Program-made: the position numbers and the translations under genes
Part shown: one piece after another, positions 12,701 to 25,700 of the stretch
Numbering within the stretch: position 1 is the first letter of the stretch
Layout: every line of letters begins with the position of its first letter
The notes under the pieces: model-generated
Database searches by the model: none
What the model was told of the DNA's origin: nothing
Seen by the model: the letters and a program-made list of their open reading frames with translations, nothing else
Origin: Caprimulgus europaeus
Lineage: Eukaryota; Chordata; Aves; Caprimulgiformes; Caprimulgidae
NCBI GenBank assembly: GCA_907165065.1
Contig: OU015526.1
Coordinates: 71,199,723-71,263,722, forward strand
DNA length: 64,000 bases
Direction of reading: 5' to 3'

Positions 12701-15700
12701 AACATTATATCACCATGCATTGTGGATGTTTCTAATGAGCATCCGTACCAATTTGTTTCACTTCTACTTCAGCAAAAAATCTGGAAGAAAATATATGGAC
12801 TTATTACTGAGAAAAGGTACAAATCACATTACAGATGATTGAAGAGTAAATAATTCTGAAGATAACTCATATAGAGAGAGAGAGCATTCTAATTTGCTTT
12901 CTATGATGTTTCCTTTGTGGGAAAAAAATGTTCCTTTTCTAAAATAACCTAATGTAAGATTGCAGTTGAGGACAAGAGTGTACAGCACACTTGCAAGGCA
13001 TGAGATGATATCCTGTAAACACACCACTTGGAGAAGGACCTGTGGTCACGGCCAAGATACTAGTCAATGGTATGTGAGTTGACAGAGCAGTATTATAGCT
13101 ATGGGAAGGAATGTAATCGCTGAGTAGAGAATATCAAATAAGGGTTGGTATACCTACTACAAAAATGCTGAAGATGTTTTCAGCCAAAATAATTGGAACA
13201 TCAAAAGCTGGGTCACAATATACAGCTGCCAAAGCCACCCAGCAAAACAGAGACAAATCAGATCCCTGAGAACTTTAAACAGACTGTACAAGGGAAGACT
13301 TTTACAACACAAGGTCTCTCCAACTACGTGTTTCTTCTTGAAGGTATGCTTATGTGATTGCTGAGGGAGAAGGTTATTGGCAGTGGGTCTGATGCTGTAC
13401 AGCCTGGTACAGGAGCTACCAGAGAACCCTGGGGGTAGGGAGGGTGCACCCAATCCAGTCATCTCCACCCTGGGGCAGCTGTGAGTTCTGTGGTATGTGG
13501 GGGATGACAGGCTGATGTTTTGCCTGACTTTGGCTGTGGCACTCAGGGACCATGCATTGCAGCTGCCGTGGGATTTACATATCATGTCATCTCTTTTCCC
13601 CGGTGGTCCCAGCTTGCTACATCTGTACCCAAATTTGGTGTTTCTGATTACCTACGTAATCTTGGCAACATTTGGTACTGCTGACACAGGTATCTCGGTG
13701 CTTTTTGTAAAACTTGCCTCCCCAGAATATCCCAGTGTTCCACTACGAGTGCTTGTGAAGTTTGTCCATTTCTGCCCTACGTCCCTCATAACCACATGCA
13801 AATCCCTCACATAGCACCATGCTGTCCCTATAGGTGTTTGGCTTCTTGCTCTGTCATCTCCCCAGCGCAGGAATTTCTCTCATGCCATCCCGCAGTTTTC
13901 CATGTTTGTGTCATTAATTAAACCTCTGGCCTGGGAGAGCCACTGCCCTACTCACCTGCCTGCAGGACTGACAGAGAAAAATAACACTACTTTAGAAGTC
14001 CTAAAGTTACGTAGGACCTGTCTGCCTTCTGAATTTTTTCTCATTTACACAAATCTGGACGTGGGCAATACTGTCATTCGTCCCTTTTAATTGCTCCTAC
14101 AGAGCCTCCACTTACACTACATTCACTGCAGCTAGAAATTTTCGTCTGAAATGCTATTTGAAAATGCATTATAGTAAATTGTGAATATTAGAAATAGTAT
14201 GAGTTTCATTGTGAAATCCAGTGTTTGGGTTCACCTTTTAATTTTTCACAACTTCATATGATAATACAACACAGGTTGAGAGGATATATTGGGACTTTTA
14301 TGAAATGCCAAGTAGAACTTTCACTTATTAACTTTTTGTTTTCCTGGAATAAAATGTTTTTGTCAATATTTTATTATGACAGAGATGAAGAGGAGAAAGA
14401 GGACATGTCCCATCTAAGCAGATGGTTGTCAAAAACAGTGCACAGAAACTGAGAATACAGAAAGAAATAAGAGAATTTTCCTCATTCTGTTTTTATGTCA
14501 TGAATTGTGAATACCAAGCCACCAAAATCTTGCAAAACCAGGACAAACATAGACAATTGAAAAATATTAAAAACTAAGTAAGGCATAAAATGAAAATAAA
14601 AAGAACACAGACAAAAGTCAGTGAAAAGTGTTTTGTAGACAAATTTGTATGGCTACTCTCAAACCTTTAATAATCTGAGGACAGTTATAGGTTGGAGAGT
14701 AGATAGTACTAGCAAGGATAAAAATTACAAGAGTTACTAATCTTCATGCTGAAATCATTAAGACAATTACCAACAACTGTTTTATTTTGCAAGTATATCA
14801 AGGGAAGTGTAGTTGCACCCTGGAGCAATGAGTAAAAACTCCGTAGGTACGTATAGCAATCTGTGCTTTAAATGGCATGTTGAAAAATGCATATTGAAAC
14901 TCGTGCATGTGCCTTGTAGCATTACATAACTTTCCCACTGGTAGACTTAAAAACTGTGTGTATTAAGTGGAATATTCCATCTGCAAGAACATGCTTTACT
15001 TTCACAATAAAACTACGTCAAAACTCCTTTTTTGGTATTTTTCCACTCATTACATTATTCCCTCTGATTTGGTTTACAACTCTTCCTCATGTCAGCTAAG
15101 GCTATTATGTGTGATTATTTAAAGTCAAAACCTCACCACTTTCAAAATCTATTAGTAACACAAAATATTTTAGTTTTCTAAGGAAAACAAACAGATTTTA
15201 AAGACTTCTCATTTTTAATCAATGCTGTGAGTGGATTTTTGCTTTCCTTCCCTTCATATTCAACACTAGACATATTTGCCTTTCTCCCAACAAGAAAATG
15301 GAAATGCTTTCTTAACACCTTATTAGGCTCCTCTAAAATTCAGAAAAAGTATACAAAAACTATTCTAAAGGAATGAGTATTTACTGCTATCATTTACACC
15401 AACTCTGTCAGCTTTCCCAGAACAATTTGAGCAAATAGGTTTACAATGTATAAGTAGTTTCTAGACCTCATTCTTTTATAATAAATAAAAAAAAATTAAC
15501 CTTAACTTCCCAAAATATTTTGTCTAATTTTTAAATTATCAGGAAAGCCTTTATTTAATAAAATAAGAGGGTTTTTGGTAATGGGATAAAACTTGCTAAT
15601 AAGCAGACAACATTTATTTTTCAGTTGTCGTATTATTTCAATATTTTTATATTAAAAAAAATAAGGTAGAGAGGAAGACTGTCAAGTAGCTTTCGCTGCA

Positions 15701-18700
15701 TTTTTCCTTGAAAACTCACCAAGAATCTATGCAGTAGTTGTGGGCAATGACAACTAGACTAGTTGAGGTGAATATCATGAGGAAATATATCAGAAAAAGA
15801 GGATGTATATATAGACCGTACATTTATGAAGGGCATATCTTCTGTATAGATGGCTGTAAGAGGGGAGAGCTCAGCAACAAAAAAACCCCCCCAAAAAACC
15901 TAAAAAAATCCCAAACCTTTAAACTGTTTAGAATAATTGGAAAAGAGTGATTTTAATTAGCTATAAATGCTCTCTACCTACAGGGAACTTTTTTCCAAAT
16001 TGAAAGGATGTGTTACACTGATGAACAGCCACTTTGTGTTTTCACCTGCCCAGCAAAGGAAAAAGTCATGTCTTCTTTAAGGCTCATGCCTTAGATGTTG
16101 TTACTTTCTCACCAATGAATCACAAAAAATGAAATGCAAGTGATTTGAGGGAAAGCAATTAACTAAAAAATACAAATAAAGACATAATTTCTAGAGGTTT
16201 TTTATTGGTTTGGGTAAGTCAAAGCCACACTTGTACATAAGACCCAATTTGTCTCTCTTTTCATAGTTTGCCCTCAAGTAGCTACAATTTTGATTTATTT
16301 CCAGGATGGTGGCCTGTACCTTGCAACCTGTGGGGCAGAAATTTTTAAAAAGTGTGTGTTCTTCAATGAGATGCACAATTATTTTATTGGCTATGAGCTG
16401 TGGCAAAATAGAAATAGAAGACATATCAAGGCTGTGCATCTCTAACAGCTGAGGCAGTCCACATCAGCCACCTACATATCTAGAAAATGGAGGCATCCAC
16501 CAATGACTTATTATAATATAGATGTTTTCTGTAGTACAGTTATTATAATCTGAATTTTTTCATGTTTTCATCTTCTTTCTACCATGCACTTCCTTAGTGA
16601 GAAAATTTTCTTCTTATGGGAAGGCTCACTATCATACTAAAGGCTCCCTCACCCCATTAAGCTGTAAAAGCCAAGCTGATAATGCCAGCAGAGTCCTCTG
16701 TACACACTGTCATATCCTTAACGTGCAAACTGACTTAACTTCATTGAATTTAATGGCCCTATATTTGAAAAACATTTATGTCAGCTGTGAAACTGAACCA
16801 CTGTATTAAATTTATTGCAATGTGAGCTAACTATCCTGGGACTATACTTATACTTTAAATGATCCTGTTCAAAAACACAGGGAAAATATTTCCAGGAAGC
16901 TCCCCTTTTAGCCTTTTAAAGAGGTCCAATGACTCTGTATTTCATTAAATTTACCTACTTAAGTAATTAAGGAAAGGAAATTAAATAACCCTTAAACTCA
17001 TATTTGTGATGTGTGTGCCACAGAGAGTCACAGAAGATACCTCAAGGTTCTATTTTATTTTAAAGATGTTTTTCCTTAGCGAAGAGAGACAAGTTTTCAC
17101 TCAGACTGAAGAAAGAACATGCAGTGGTCTCACAAATATATCTAATATTAAGAAGCTCAAACGAAGAGTCAAAACAATGACTCACAGGAGTTTTGGAGAG
17201 GAACAGGGAAAACAAAGGTGAGATTTGGAATGTACACCTTTCTTATTTTTATTTCAGCTTTTTGGTTGTAAGGCATGTGTGCAGGTCTAGTGTAGTAGAC
17301 CAATGTAAGAAAAGAACATACATAGTTACAGCAATGTCTGTCAGACGGGAAGTACCTGGGGGTTCTGAGGTTAGAGGATAACTGATAGCTCATACATTAT
17401 CTAGTAAAAGAAATAAATAATTGACCCTACAAAAAAATTAGTCTCTATAAAATAAGTGAAAAGCACATAGGTTGCCTATTCTAGTTAATATATAGATTCG
17501 TGAACACAGCTGCTAAGATTTTAGAGATAGTATCGAAAGATATTTCTATTAACAAATAAGATTTTGCATGCTGCCTAATTTTAATTACTGCATAAAAGTT
17601 GGAAATGATAATAAAAAAAAGAAGTATGGATTTTTACACGGGAATATCTTAACTTGAAAGAATTATCATCCTTTAGATTTGCATGACAATCTGGAAATTT
17701 CTTCATTCTTACAGAATACCTATGAAAAAGGCAAAAAAGAGTATAACAATGCTTCATGAGGAAGCACTCTAGTAAAAAGGATAATAAAATAAAATATATG
17801 TAATCCAGGCATCCATTTCAGACCTTAAAAACAATTACAAGCCACTACATTAAAAGTAATCTCAGCAGCACACTGGACAGAATGGAAAAACCTAAACATC
17901 CTGCAAGTCATACTCTACCTTGCCACAGCTGGGTTGCGCCTTAGTGTTTCTAAGAACAGTGGATGGTCATAAGTGAAGAATAAAACCTTGAAAGAAAGTA
18001 ATTCAAATCAAATTGAAAGTTCGGGTCTTTCTGAGCTTTCTTTTTCAGTTTTGTGTTTTCTCCTCCTGTGTCATTTTAAACATGGATAACAAAACAGGCG
18101 CCCCTCGTAATATCCATAAGTAGAGGAAAAGGAAGGGGCTGGGTTTCACCTTAGCAGTTGGGGCAGTTTCGTCAGAATTGTCAATTGATTTTAAAATATG
18201 ATTGAGGAAGTAGTTCCCATTTGGTAGCATAAGAAGGAAAGGTCTGACACTTTGCCGCTGTGTACTTTCTGGTTGCTGCACCAGCCTTTCCTTCAAAGGC
18301 TACTTTCTAGATCTCTAGTAATGGTAGCAATGTTCACTACATGACGATTAGGAGATACAGTTTCTTGCATGGTAAAGCTGAAATGTCTACATGGATTTTT
18401 TTTTTTTTTTTCTTTTTATTTAATATCTGACAGACAAGATATTTGAGGAGTAAATTTGTTAGATTCCAGTAGGCCTGAGTTGCTCAAACAAGATTTTTAG
18501 GTGCTCAACTGGGTAGAACATTTAATGAAAAATACCCTAAACCCTAACTGTCCTTATCATGTTGTATTGAATAGGAAAATAGGGCAGAATTCTGTTTTTG
18601 AGTCAGAATCTTACCTGCTTTTGCATGGGAGAAAAGACATTACCTTCACACCAAACTGTGAGTTTACAGTCACTGTTTACCTTACCACTGAGACACTGGA

Positions 18701-19230
18701 AATACTGAATACCCTCACAACACTGGAAAGTAACCAATGCTGTTTGCTTCTTGAAGACTCCAGTGTCAGAAATCTGTGTGGTTTTACCTCTCATCTCTTA
18801 GTATGCTCACAATGCTGAAACCATGCAAAAGCAGTGTAAAATATAATCTCTATTTCCCTCCCATGTTTGCCCTGGAAAGTCCTACTACAGTGACTCATCT
18901 GTATCACAGAATACAAAAGTGATTAGGTTGCAATTTTCCGGGTTGTTTTTTTTTTTACGAGTGTCATATGATTTTTGCCCTTGTAATTTGTGGAAATAAG
19001 CTATTACTGACCCAGTTCAGATCACACAAATGTCTAAATATCCTGTTGCCTATGACTTAAGAACACTTTTTACTGAAGATGCACTACTAGTAACTGCAGG
19101 TTCTAACGATTTAAGAAATCTGTTGGTTTATGGGAAAACTAGATGAATAAGAATTTAAGTATGTTGTCAGACAATTCTAAAAATGTAATCGAAATACCTT
19201 TGTATGCCAAATAGCTAGGTAGTGGCATAC
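9746..19230. other. Mostly gene-free DNA with one candidate exon
   Basis: AT-rich sequence without a recognised repeat family, apart from the candidate exon described at 10574-10712. A GC-richer patch at about 13330-14130 holds overlapping short frames on both strands and no recognisable product. A 16-bp palindrome occurs at 11909-11924 and a short GA run near 12873. Confidence 0.5.
10574..10712 (+). CDS. Candidate internal coding exon, product unknown
   Basis: A 139-bp stretch reads as 46 codons plus one base in an open frame. It is preceded by a pyrimidine-rich tract ending in GGCAG (a good 3' splice site) and followed by GAAG/GTAGAT (an acceptable 5' splice site). Composition changes sharply here: GC rises, third positions are mostly G or C, and glutamine, glutamate and arginine codons dominate, unlike the flanks. 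The peptide is strongly charged: it starts HLTYTFKVKD, has a run of five glutamates, then ELAREQIYQPYHSSNMEAQQ. No family was recognised and no partner exon was found in this window, so the host gene would have to extend outside it. It could also be a chance frame or a gene fragment. Confidence 0.4.
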
Positions 19231-19795
19231 TGTGGTGGGTTGCCAGATGACCACCAAAGCCCACTATAGCACTCCCCTCCTTAACTCTAGGAGAGGAGAA
19301 AAATATAATGAAAGGCTCATGGGTGGAGATAAGGACAGAGCGAGATCACTCACCAATTACTGGCACGGGCAAAACAGATTAGAATTAGGAGAAAAAAAAA
19401 AAAACCACAAATTTTAATTTATTACCAATAGACCAGAGGATAACTAAAAATAAAACCGAATCTTAAAACAGCACCCTCCCACCTTGCAGGGCTTAACTTT
19501 TCACCCAATTTACACCTCCTCCCCCACAGAGGGCCAGGGAATTGGGTTTGGGGTCAGTTCAACACTTGTTTTTACTCCCTCTCCTTCCTCTCCAGGGGTA
19601 GGACTCCTTCTCCCGCATCAGCGTGGGTTCCCCGTCACGGGAAACCGTCCTCCACGAACTTTTCCAAAGTGAGTTCTTCACGAACTGCTTTACCATTGGT
19701 CCTTTCCACAGAGTTGCAGTCCTTCAGGAACAGACTGCTCCAGCACGGGTCCCTCACAGTGTCAGAAGTCAGACCACCAAAGCTGCACCATCATT
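19231..19795 (-). mobile_element. Old solo LTR (avian ERV type), degraded
   Basis: The left end TGTGGTGGGTTG, the phrase about a GATAAGGACAGAGCGAGATCACTCACC run, and a series of degenerate units related to CACGGG...CTGCTCCAGC...GGTCCCTC at 19620-19770 are typical of bird ERV LTRs. A polyadenylation-like AATAAA reads on the minus strand near 19415-19430, which sets the orientation. The right end is approximate and no target duplication was identified. The copy is diverged and contains a poly-A tract at 19392-19403. Confidence 0.55.
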
Positions 19796-22700
19796 TTTGC
19801 TACAGTTTCTTAAATTATGAAATGACCTCTGGATTGTGAAGTGTTTGTTTTCTTGGCTTTTACATACATTTTTAATTGATAAGAATAAAAAAAAAGAGCA
19901 AAATTGCAGATAATATATTTTATTCTGAGCAAAATTCAACCTGAAGATAGGTTTGGCTTTCAAAGATGGGAGAAAAACAACAATTATATAATTTTACTGA
20001 ACTGATTAGAAGCAATTCAAGTGCTTCAAGTGATGTAAAGTTTAATATCTATTGATTAAATTTGCATCTCTTAATTTAGAAATGATAATCCATGTGAAGT
20101 GTAGCCTAAACAGCAGAGTCTTTCAATACTTAAGTATTGATTTTTAACATGTCAAATGTACTGATTAAAATTGATATTTTGTAGATTGCATTTAAAACGT
20201 CAATTTTTGCCTGAATTTCAACAACTGACACAAATGATATTTTGCAGAACTATATGAGTCTTCACAACAGGCAAAGAAATATAACAGAAATATGAGTTTT
20301 CATTACAGAAGAACAAGAATCTTCCATATGACATATAAAAGCAGAAAAGGCCAAAAAGTCTGTTGTAATTGAGTGGAACAGTTCGGCCTCTGCATGGTAC
20401 TGACTGCCTCCAGTCTTGATTTTTTCATTTCATAGTAGAAAAAATAGACACTTGAAATGTGTTATATGGATGCAGCATGTTCCCTTAGACAAGGAATGTT
20501 TTAATTAATAAAATACAAATAACAGCTGTACTACATGAGAAAATCATTAACCTCTTGTTCGCCATTACAAGGATATATGAAAAATATGATCCATTAAAAA
20601 ACATAGATCACGTAATGAAAATAAGAGTGGACATTGACGGTGTTCATTCTTTACTAATATCTTCAAAAGAATATCGTGATTGAATGATTCTTATAATGGA
20701 CAGAGAATAAAGACATAAGGGGATAATGTATTAGTAAAAAATAACAATGTTACAAGGAAAAAGACATAGAAATTTATGTAGAGAGGGACACATTACAAAG
20801 CTTATTAGAAAATGAAATGCATTTTTTGCCTCACTGTCCTCTGAGCTATTTGGTGATTTGGCGGCTTTAATTCAGATGTCCAAATTAAGAGTAAGATGAA
20901 TTAGACTTAATTATTACCATTGACTGTAAAGCGCATCCAGACAAATACTTTGAATCTACATGTCTATATTGCACAAGTCAATACCTGGCGGAAGAAATTA
21001 TCTCTAGCATCCAGACTAATTGGACAGAGACCCAAGATCAATCACCAGTTATGGGAGAGCTCAGAAACATAGGAAAGAATTAAAGCTGAGCTTCTGCTGC
21101 CACTTAGTGAAGGTCTCAGACTACACGCATCTGTAGGGTGGATGGAAAGGTCCTGGGTGTAACTGTGCATGCTCAGCATCTGACTGTCCTTATGGTGGAG
21201 GATCTTGCAGTGATGTCAGCAATGGGCAGACATGGATAAGTCACTTGTTTTTAAAAACTCTGGTATTGCATGCACTATGGGATTACAGGGAACACAAAGT
21301 GGGTTAGCCAGAGCTGTTTTAAGAGCTTTGGAATATCAACTTGCCTTGGATCCACAAGGTATTATGATGAGAGCTGGGCCAGAGGCTATATTTTTGAATC
21401 TTTGAAAAACTTGCACTCTGAACCATAATATAAGCCAATAATGAATGTAGACATGATGCTTTACTGCTCTACTTAAGTAGAATTGCAGTGATCTCAGATG
21501 GATTTCACTGTGTGTTTATGTTTTTTTTAAACATATTCTATATACAAGGAAATAGCAATATATATTTTTTATTGCCATCAGAAAATGCAAAATGGAGAAT
21601 TCTACCTAACAGAGAAGCCAGCTTCTTCTAAATTTAGATTGAAGTGAATGTTCTTTAATGCAAACAATTGGCTCAATGCTTGAAGTACATATAAGTGATG
21701 CATTTCCCCAATCGCAACATAAATTATTTTCAATTGGTAATTTGAATATTTCATTTAAAAAAAACCATAAAATTCTCAAACTCTTTGATTACTGTGGAAT
21801 TCTGTGCAAAGAATTCGCTATAACGTCTTCAGGCTTGTCAATAAAGCCTAAACTCCATCTGCACTGAAACGTTTATCTCATGCTGCATACGCTTTTATAG
21901 CATGAACCAGTATAATACAATATCATGACCCAGCTCAACCTTTCTGTATTTAACATTTTCCAAATTATTCATTTATCCTCCGTACTACAAGCACTGCAGG
22001 AACAAAAAGCAGTAATTTATAAAATCATAATAAAATAGAGTTGCACTTAGAGCCAATAACAAACTGTAAGTAATAGAGTAGTCACGCAGATAACAGGTGT
22101 GCCTGCTGACCTGGGATTAGTATTTTGTTATATGGATGCAATTGCAATTAAGTGATTAGAGGAAAAAAATATTAAAATGCTAAAAGTTCTATTTCCATTC
22201 TTGTTCAGTACGTTAAAACAATTTAGAATTTTTAGATAAGAAAAAAAAACAAACAAAAAACCCCCAAAACAAACCAAGTGAATGTCTACTAAGCAGAGAA
22301 CTTAAGAAGCTGAACATTTTCCCCAAAATTTAATTATGGATGATCAGCAGATAGAACCTGGAAATAGAATCACTGGAAAGGGAAATGTTTGCCGAGAAAG
22401 CAATATACTTAGAAAAAGGGAAGAGATTTAGTAGACACAGTAAGTATTTTTTCATTTAAAGCCCACCATATAATTTCACATTACGGGTAATATTCACCTG
22501 GAATATATAATCTGTGATCAATATTTCAGCTGCTGTATGAAAACAGTTTTATGGTCCTCAAGAAAAAGCAGCAGTACTTCTGCTTTGGCAGTTCCAGCTC
22601 TCTCTAGTCTTATCACCTCACCAGACAGCATGAATTCAGAGCTCTATCAGGTTTTGTATGCTAATAATTTTGCAGGGGAGATTGAGCGATAAAAAAATTG

Positions 22701-25700
22701 GATTGAAATTCCTTTAACATTTTCCCAAAGCAGTCTCTTGTGTTGGCAACTTTTGTTTCCAATCCTTATTTTAAAAATGCAATAGATGTGCTTTATAGAG
22801 AGAGGTAGAAAAGAGATATCATAGATGCAGTTTTGACTCTCCATTGATGTGTGACTCTCATTTTGATAACAAGATGTCTTTTCTAACTTTCTATCTCTCG
22901 TTTTACTACTGTATCTTATTTATAGTTCCATTTTAAAATCTATGTGTGTATTGCCTTCTTTGTTTTCATTCTCCTTAGTTATACACAAATATTTGTGCTA
23001 CCTTGAAGAAGGCAAGGCTTCTGTCTGATAAAGATTTCATTTTCTCATCACTCTTCTCCTAAAGTCTAATAAATAAGAAATACTGCCATTTATCTAGTTA
23101 ATAGGCCCAAATAAGTTTCAATGCTTAAGCAGAAATGGTTGGGAGAATTGTTACTGTGATAGAGAAAAAAACAGCTCTCTGATATAAATGAAGTCAGGTT
23201 TCTTGGATCCATTTTGTTACCACATTTGAGCGACTTACAAAATCACACTTGTAGTCATGACAAACTTTTATTAATATTGCATTGTTTTAAGAGTTTTCAT
23301 CTTAGCCAACAAACAAATGATCTAATTAGTGTAGTTTATTATGTAGGGTCAATTCTAGAATAATTCTAGATTTAGGCTGTTTAAACATCTTGAGCACAGA
23401 CTGCTAACTTCAAACGATTTAGTGCTGCAGGTTTTAGTGGAAAGGGTGGATATATTTAAAGTGTTTAAGAAAATGCACAGTTTGCTTTGAAATATTTGCT
23501 ATTGTTGTTGAGATTTTGAGGGCTTTTCAGAACTTTTGCACAGATTCTGAAATGAGGACTTTCAGTGAATCCACATTAAAAGCTCATTGTGAACAACACA
23601 GTTAGAAAGTTACCTGAAAGAGGAATTATTCTGTAAACTAAGACTACTCTCCCTCTCATTCCACCAAGCAAAGATAAGTGCAAATCTAGTTTTCTTAGTT
23701 TCAAAACTTAGGAATTAGAAGTGACGCAGGAACACTCTAGGAAGAAGCTACATAGGATACAAGTAAAAAGAATGAGTGTTATTGAACTTTCCTTGAAAAA
23801 GAAAACAATGTAAAAAAAGTATAAGTTGGAGATCTATAAAACAATACTAACAAAGTGGATTGGAAATGGCAGGTGCCTAGAAAAGAGTGATATTTTAAAT
23901 GAGCATGGAAAACGGCATGTACATTTCATTTTTATTTTCCTTTCAGAGGTGCTCTTCTAGTATTTGTCTGGTTTGTATTTGCAGATCTCCAAAACTCCAA
24001 TGATTTCTGTGAAGCCTAGGCTTCTCCCAAACTAGAAAGTTATCTTAAAATAATTTGCATTTATAAATTAAAGCCTCTATTTCACTTAAACATTGAGTCA
24101 GGTGAGCTCCTAGTATCACATGGTTATAAATGCTGTATCTGAGCAGGAGCATCTGCAGGTCTGGATCACTTCATGTGAGAGTCAGCCTTGGGTAAACAAG
24201 TGAACTTTCCCTGCTAAGCTTGTTCAATCTTTTAACGTTATTATGATTTCTTACTTGCGCTGGTTTCCAGAGCATGATTATTATTAATTTTTTTTGAGGG
24301 GGTCCGTTTCTTGCCCGTGGTGGTGGGAGGTGGTACAATGCAACCCCAACATGATTTGGATAGAAAAACAGGAGTTCCCAAAGACAACGTTTTTGCAGAT
24401 GGATTTCTTATGTCTTTCTTAAACTTTTCTTCTCATTTATCCCTCAGGGTCCAAGCCTTTGCTAAACTTCTTCCTAAAAGTGGAAGATACCATTATGCTT
24501 CACAGCTTGACAGAGTGCTTACCCGTTGTTGATGCTTTACCTTTCTAACCATCTCAGTAAACCTCTGTGATACCCTGTGTGTTGATCACAAGGAGGCATT
24601 ACCTCTTTTGAAGACCAGTGCTCAGCTCCTCAGAAGTGTTTAGGTGTTCCCACTGAAATGATGAGTTAATTGCCTTCATCCATCTGGTCTCATATGTTGT
24701 GCTGTACTGGCCATGTTGAAAATAATAGGACCACATCTTAGCAGTATGGTTTTAGACAAGTGTGAAAACCACGGGCATCTCTCCAGGTAGTCTACAGGGA
24801 GAGAGGCTACATGAGCCCTTGCCTAGATAGACAGTTGAACAGATTTCAAAAGCAAGGCGTACAAAACGTGTTTTTTATAATACATTGCTGCTTTCTAACA
24901 TCTTGTTGGTGATAGATTTTTAAACCCGAAGCATATGAATAATGCAAATCAGGAAATGTTGCACAGGAATGTTGATTCAGTAACACTTTATATGCTCATT
25001 AGTTAGTGTGCATTAAAGTTTAACTCTTACATGTGACAAGCACACGAATGCCAAAAGAATACATTATGATTAAGGCTGTTGCAATGAATATCAAATGATT
25101 TTTTTTTTTTTAATGACTGAACACTTTCCATTTTCCCACTGATTCTGTGCAATGAAAAATTTTGGTTTTGTTTTTGTTTTTTTATATTGGATCTGAAGCA
25201 GTGATGTGAATGGCTTAATTTATAGCAACATAGAAAATGCTTAGCTGGTGCTAAACTGTTACTCTCCAAGACTCCATGACAATTTTCTTGACTGCTTAAA
25301 AAAAAGCAAAGAGTAAAGAAAATGTTTTCCTAGAAACTGGTAACAAATGAAGGACTATTCACCTGCATTTCTTATAAGATTCACTCAGCAGTGATCCATG
25401 GATACTAACTAGACATCACAAGAAAAGGGAAGTGGAGATGACTGCTAGAGCAATACTTCTTTTTTCTTTTTGCAAACTGTGGCTCTGGAGTGACAGAAAA
25501 ATAGAATTAAAACATTTCATTCCTGTCATGGCCGGATTAAATACTACCTCAATAAACAAACAAAATATTCACACTTTAAATATAAACTTTGTTCTTTATT
25601 CAGGTAAGAAAGGCTTCCACTATGTTTCTTAGCCTTCAGGCACTATTAATCTACAGGGAGCATCTGTCGCTGCCTTATTACCTTGGATGCATAATAATTT

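Noticed and set aside
13330-14130. GC-richer patch with frames on both strands (142 and 105 codons)
   Set aside because: No recognisable protein, no consistent splice structure and overlapping frames on opposite strands.
18533-18547. Telomere-like CCCTAAACCCTAAC
   Set aside because: Only about two units; no array.
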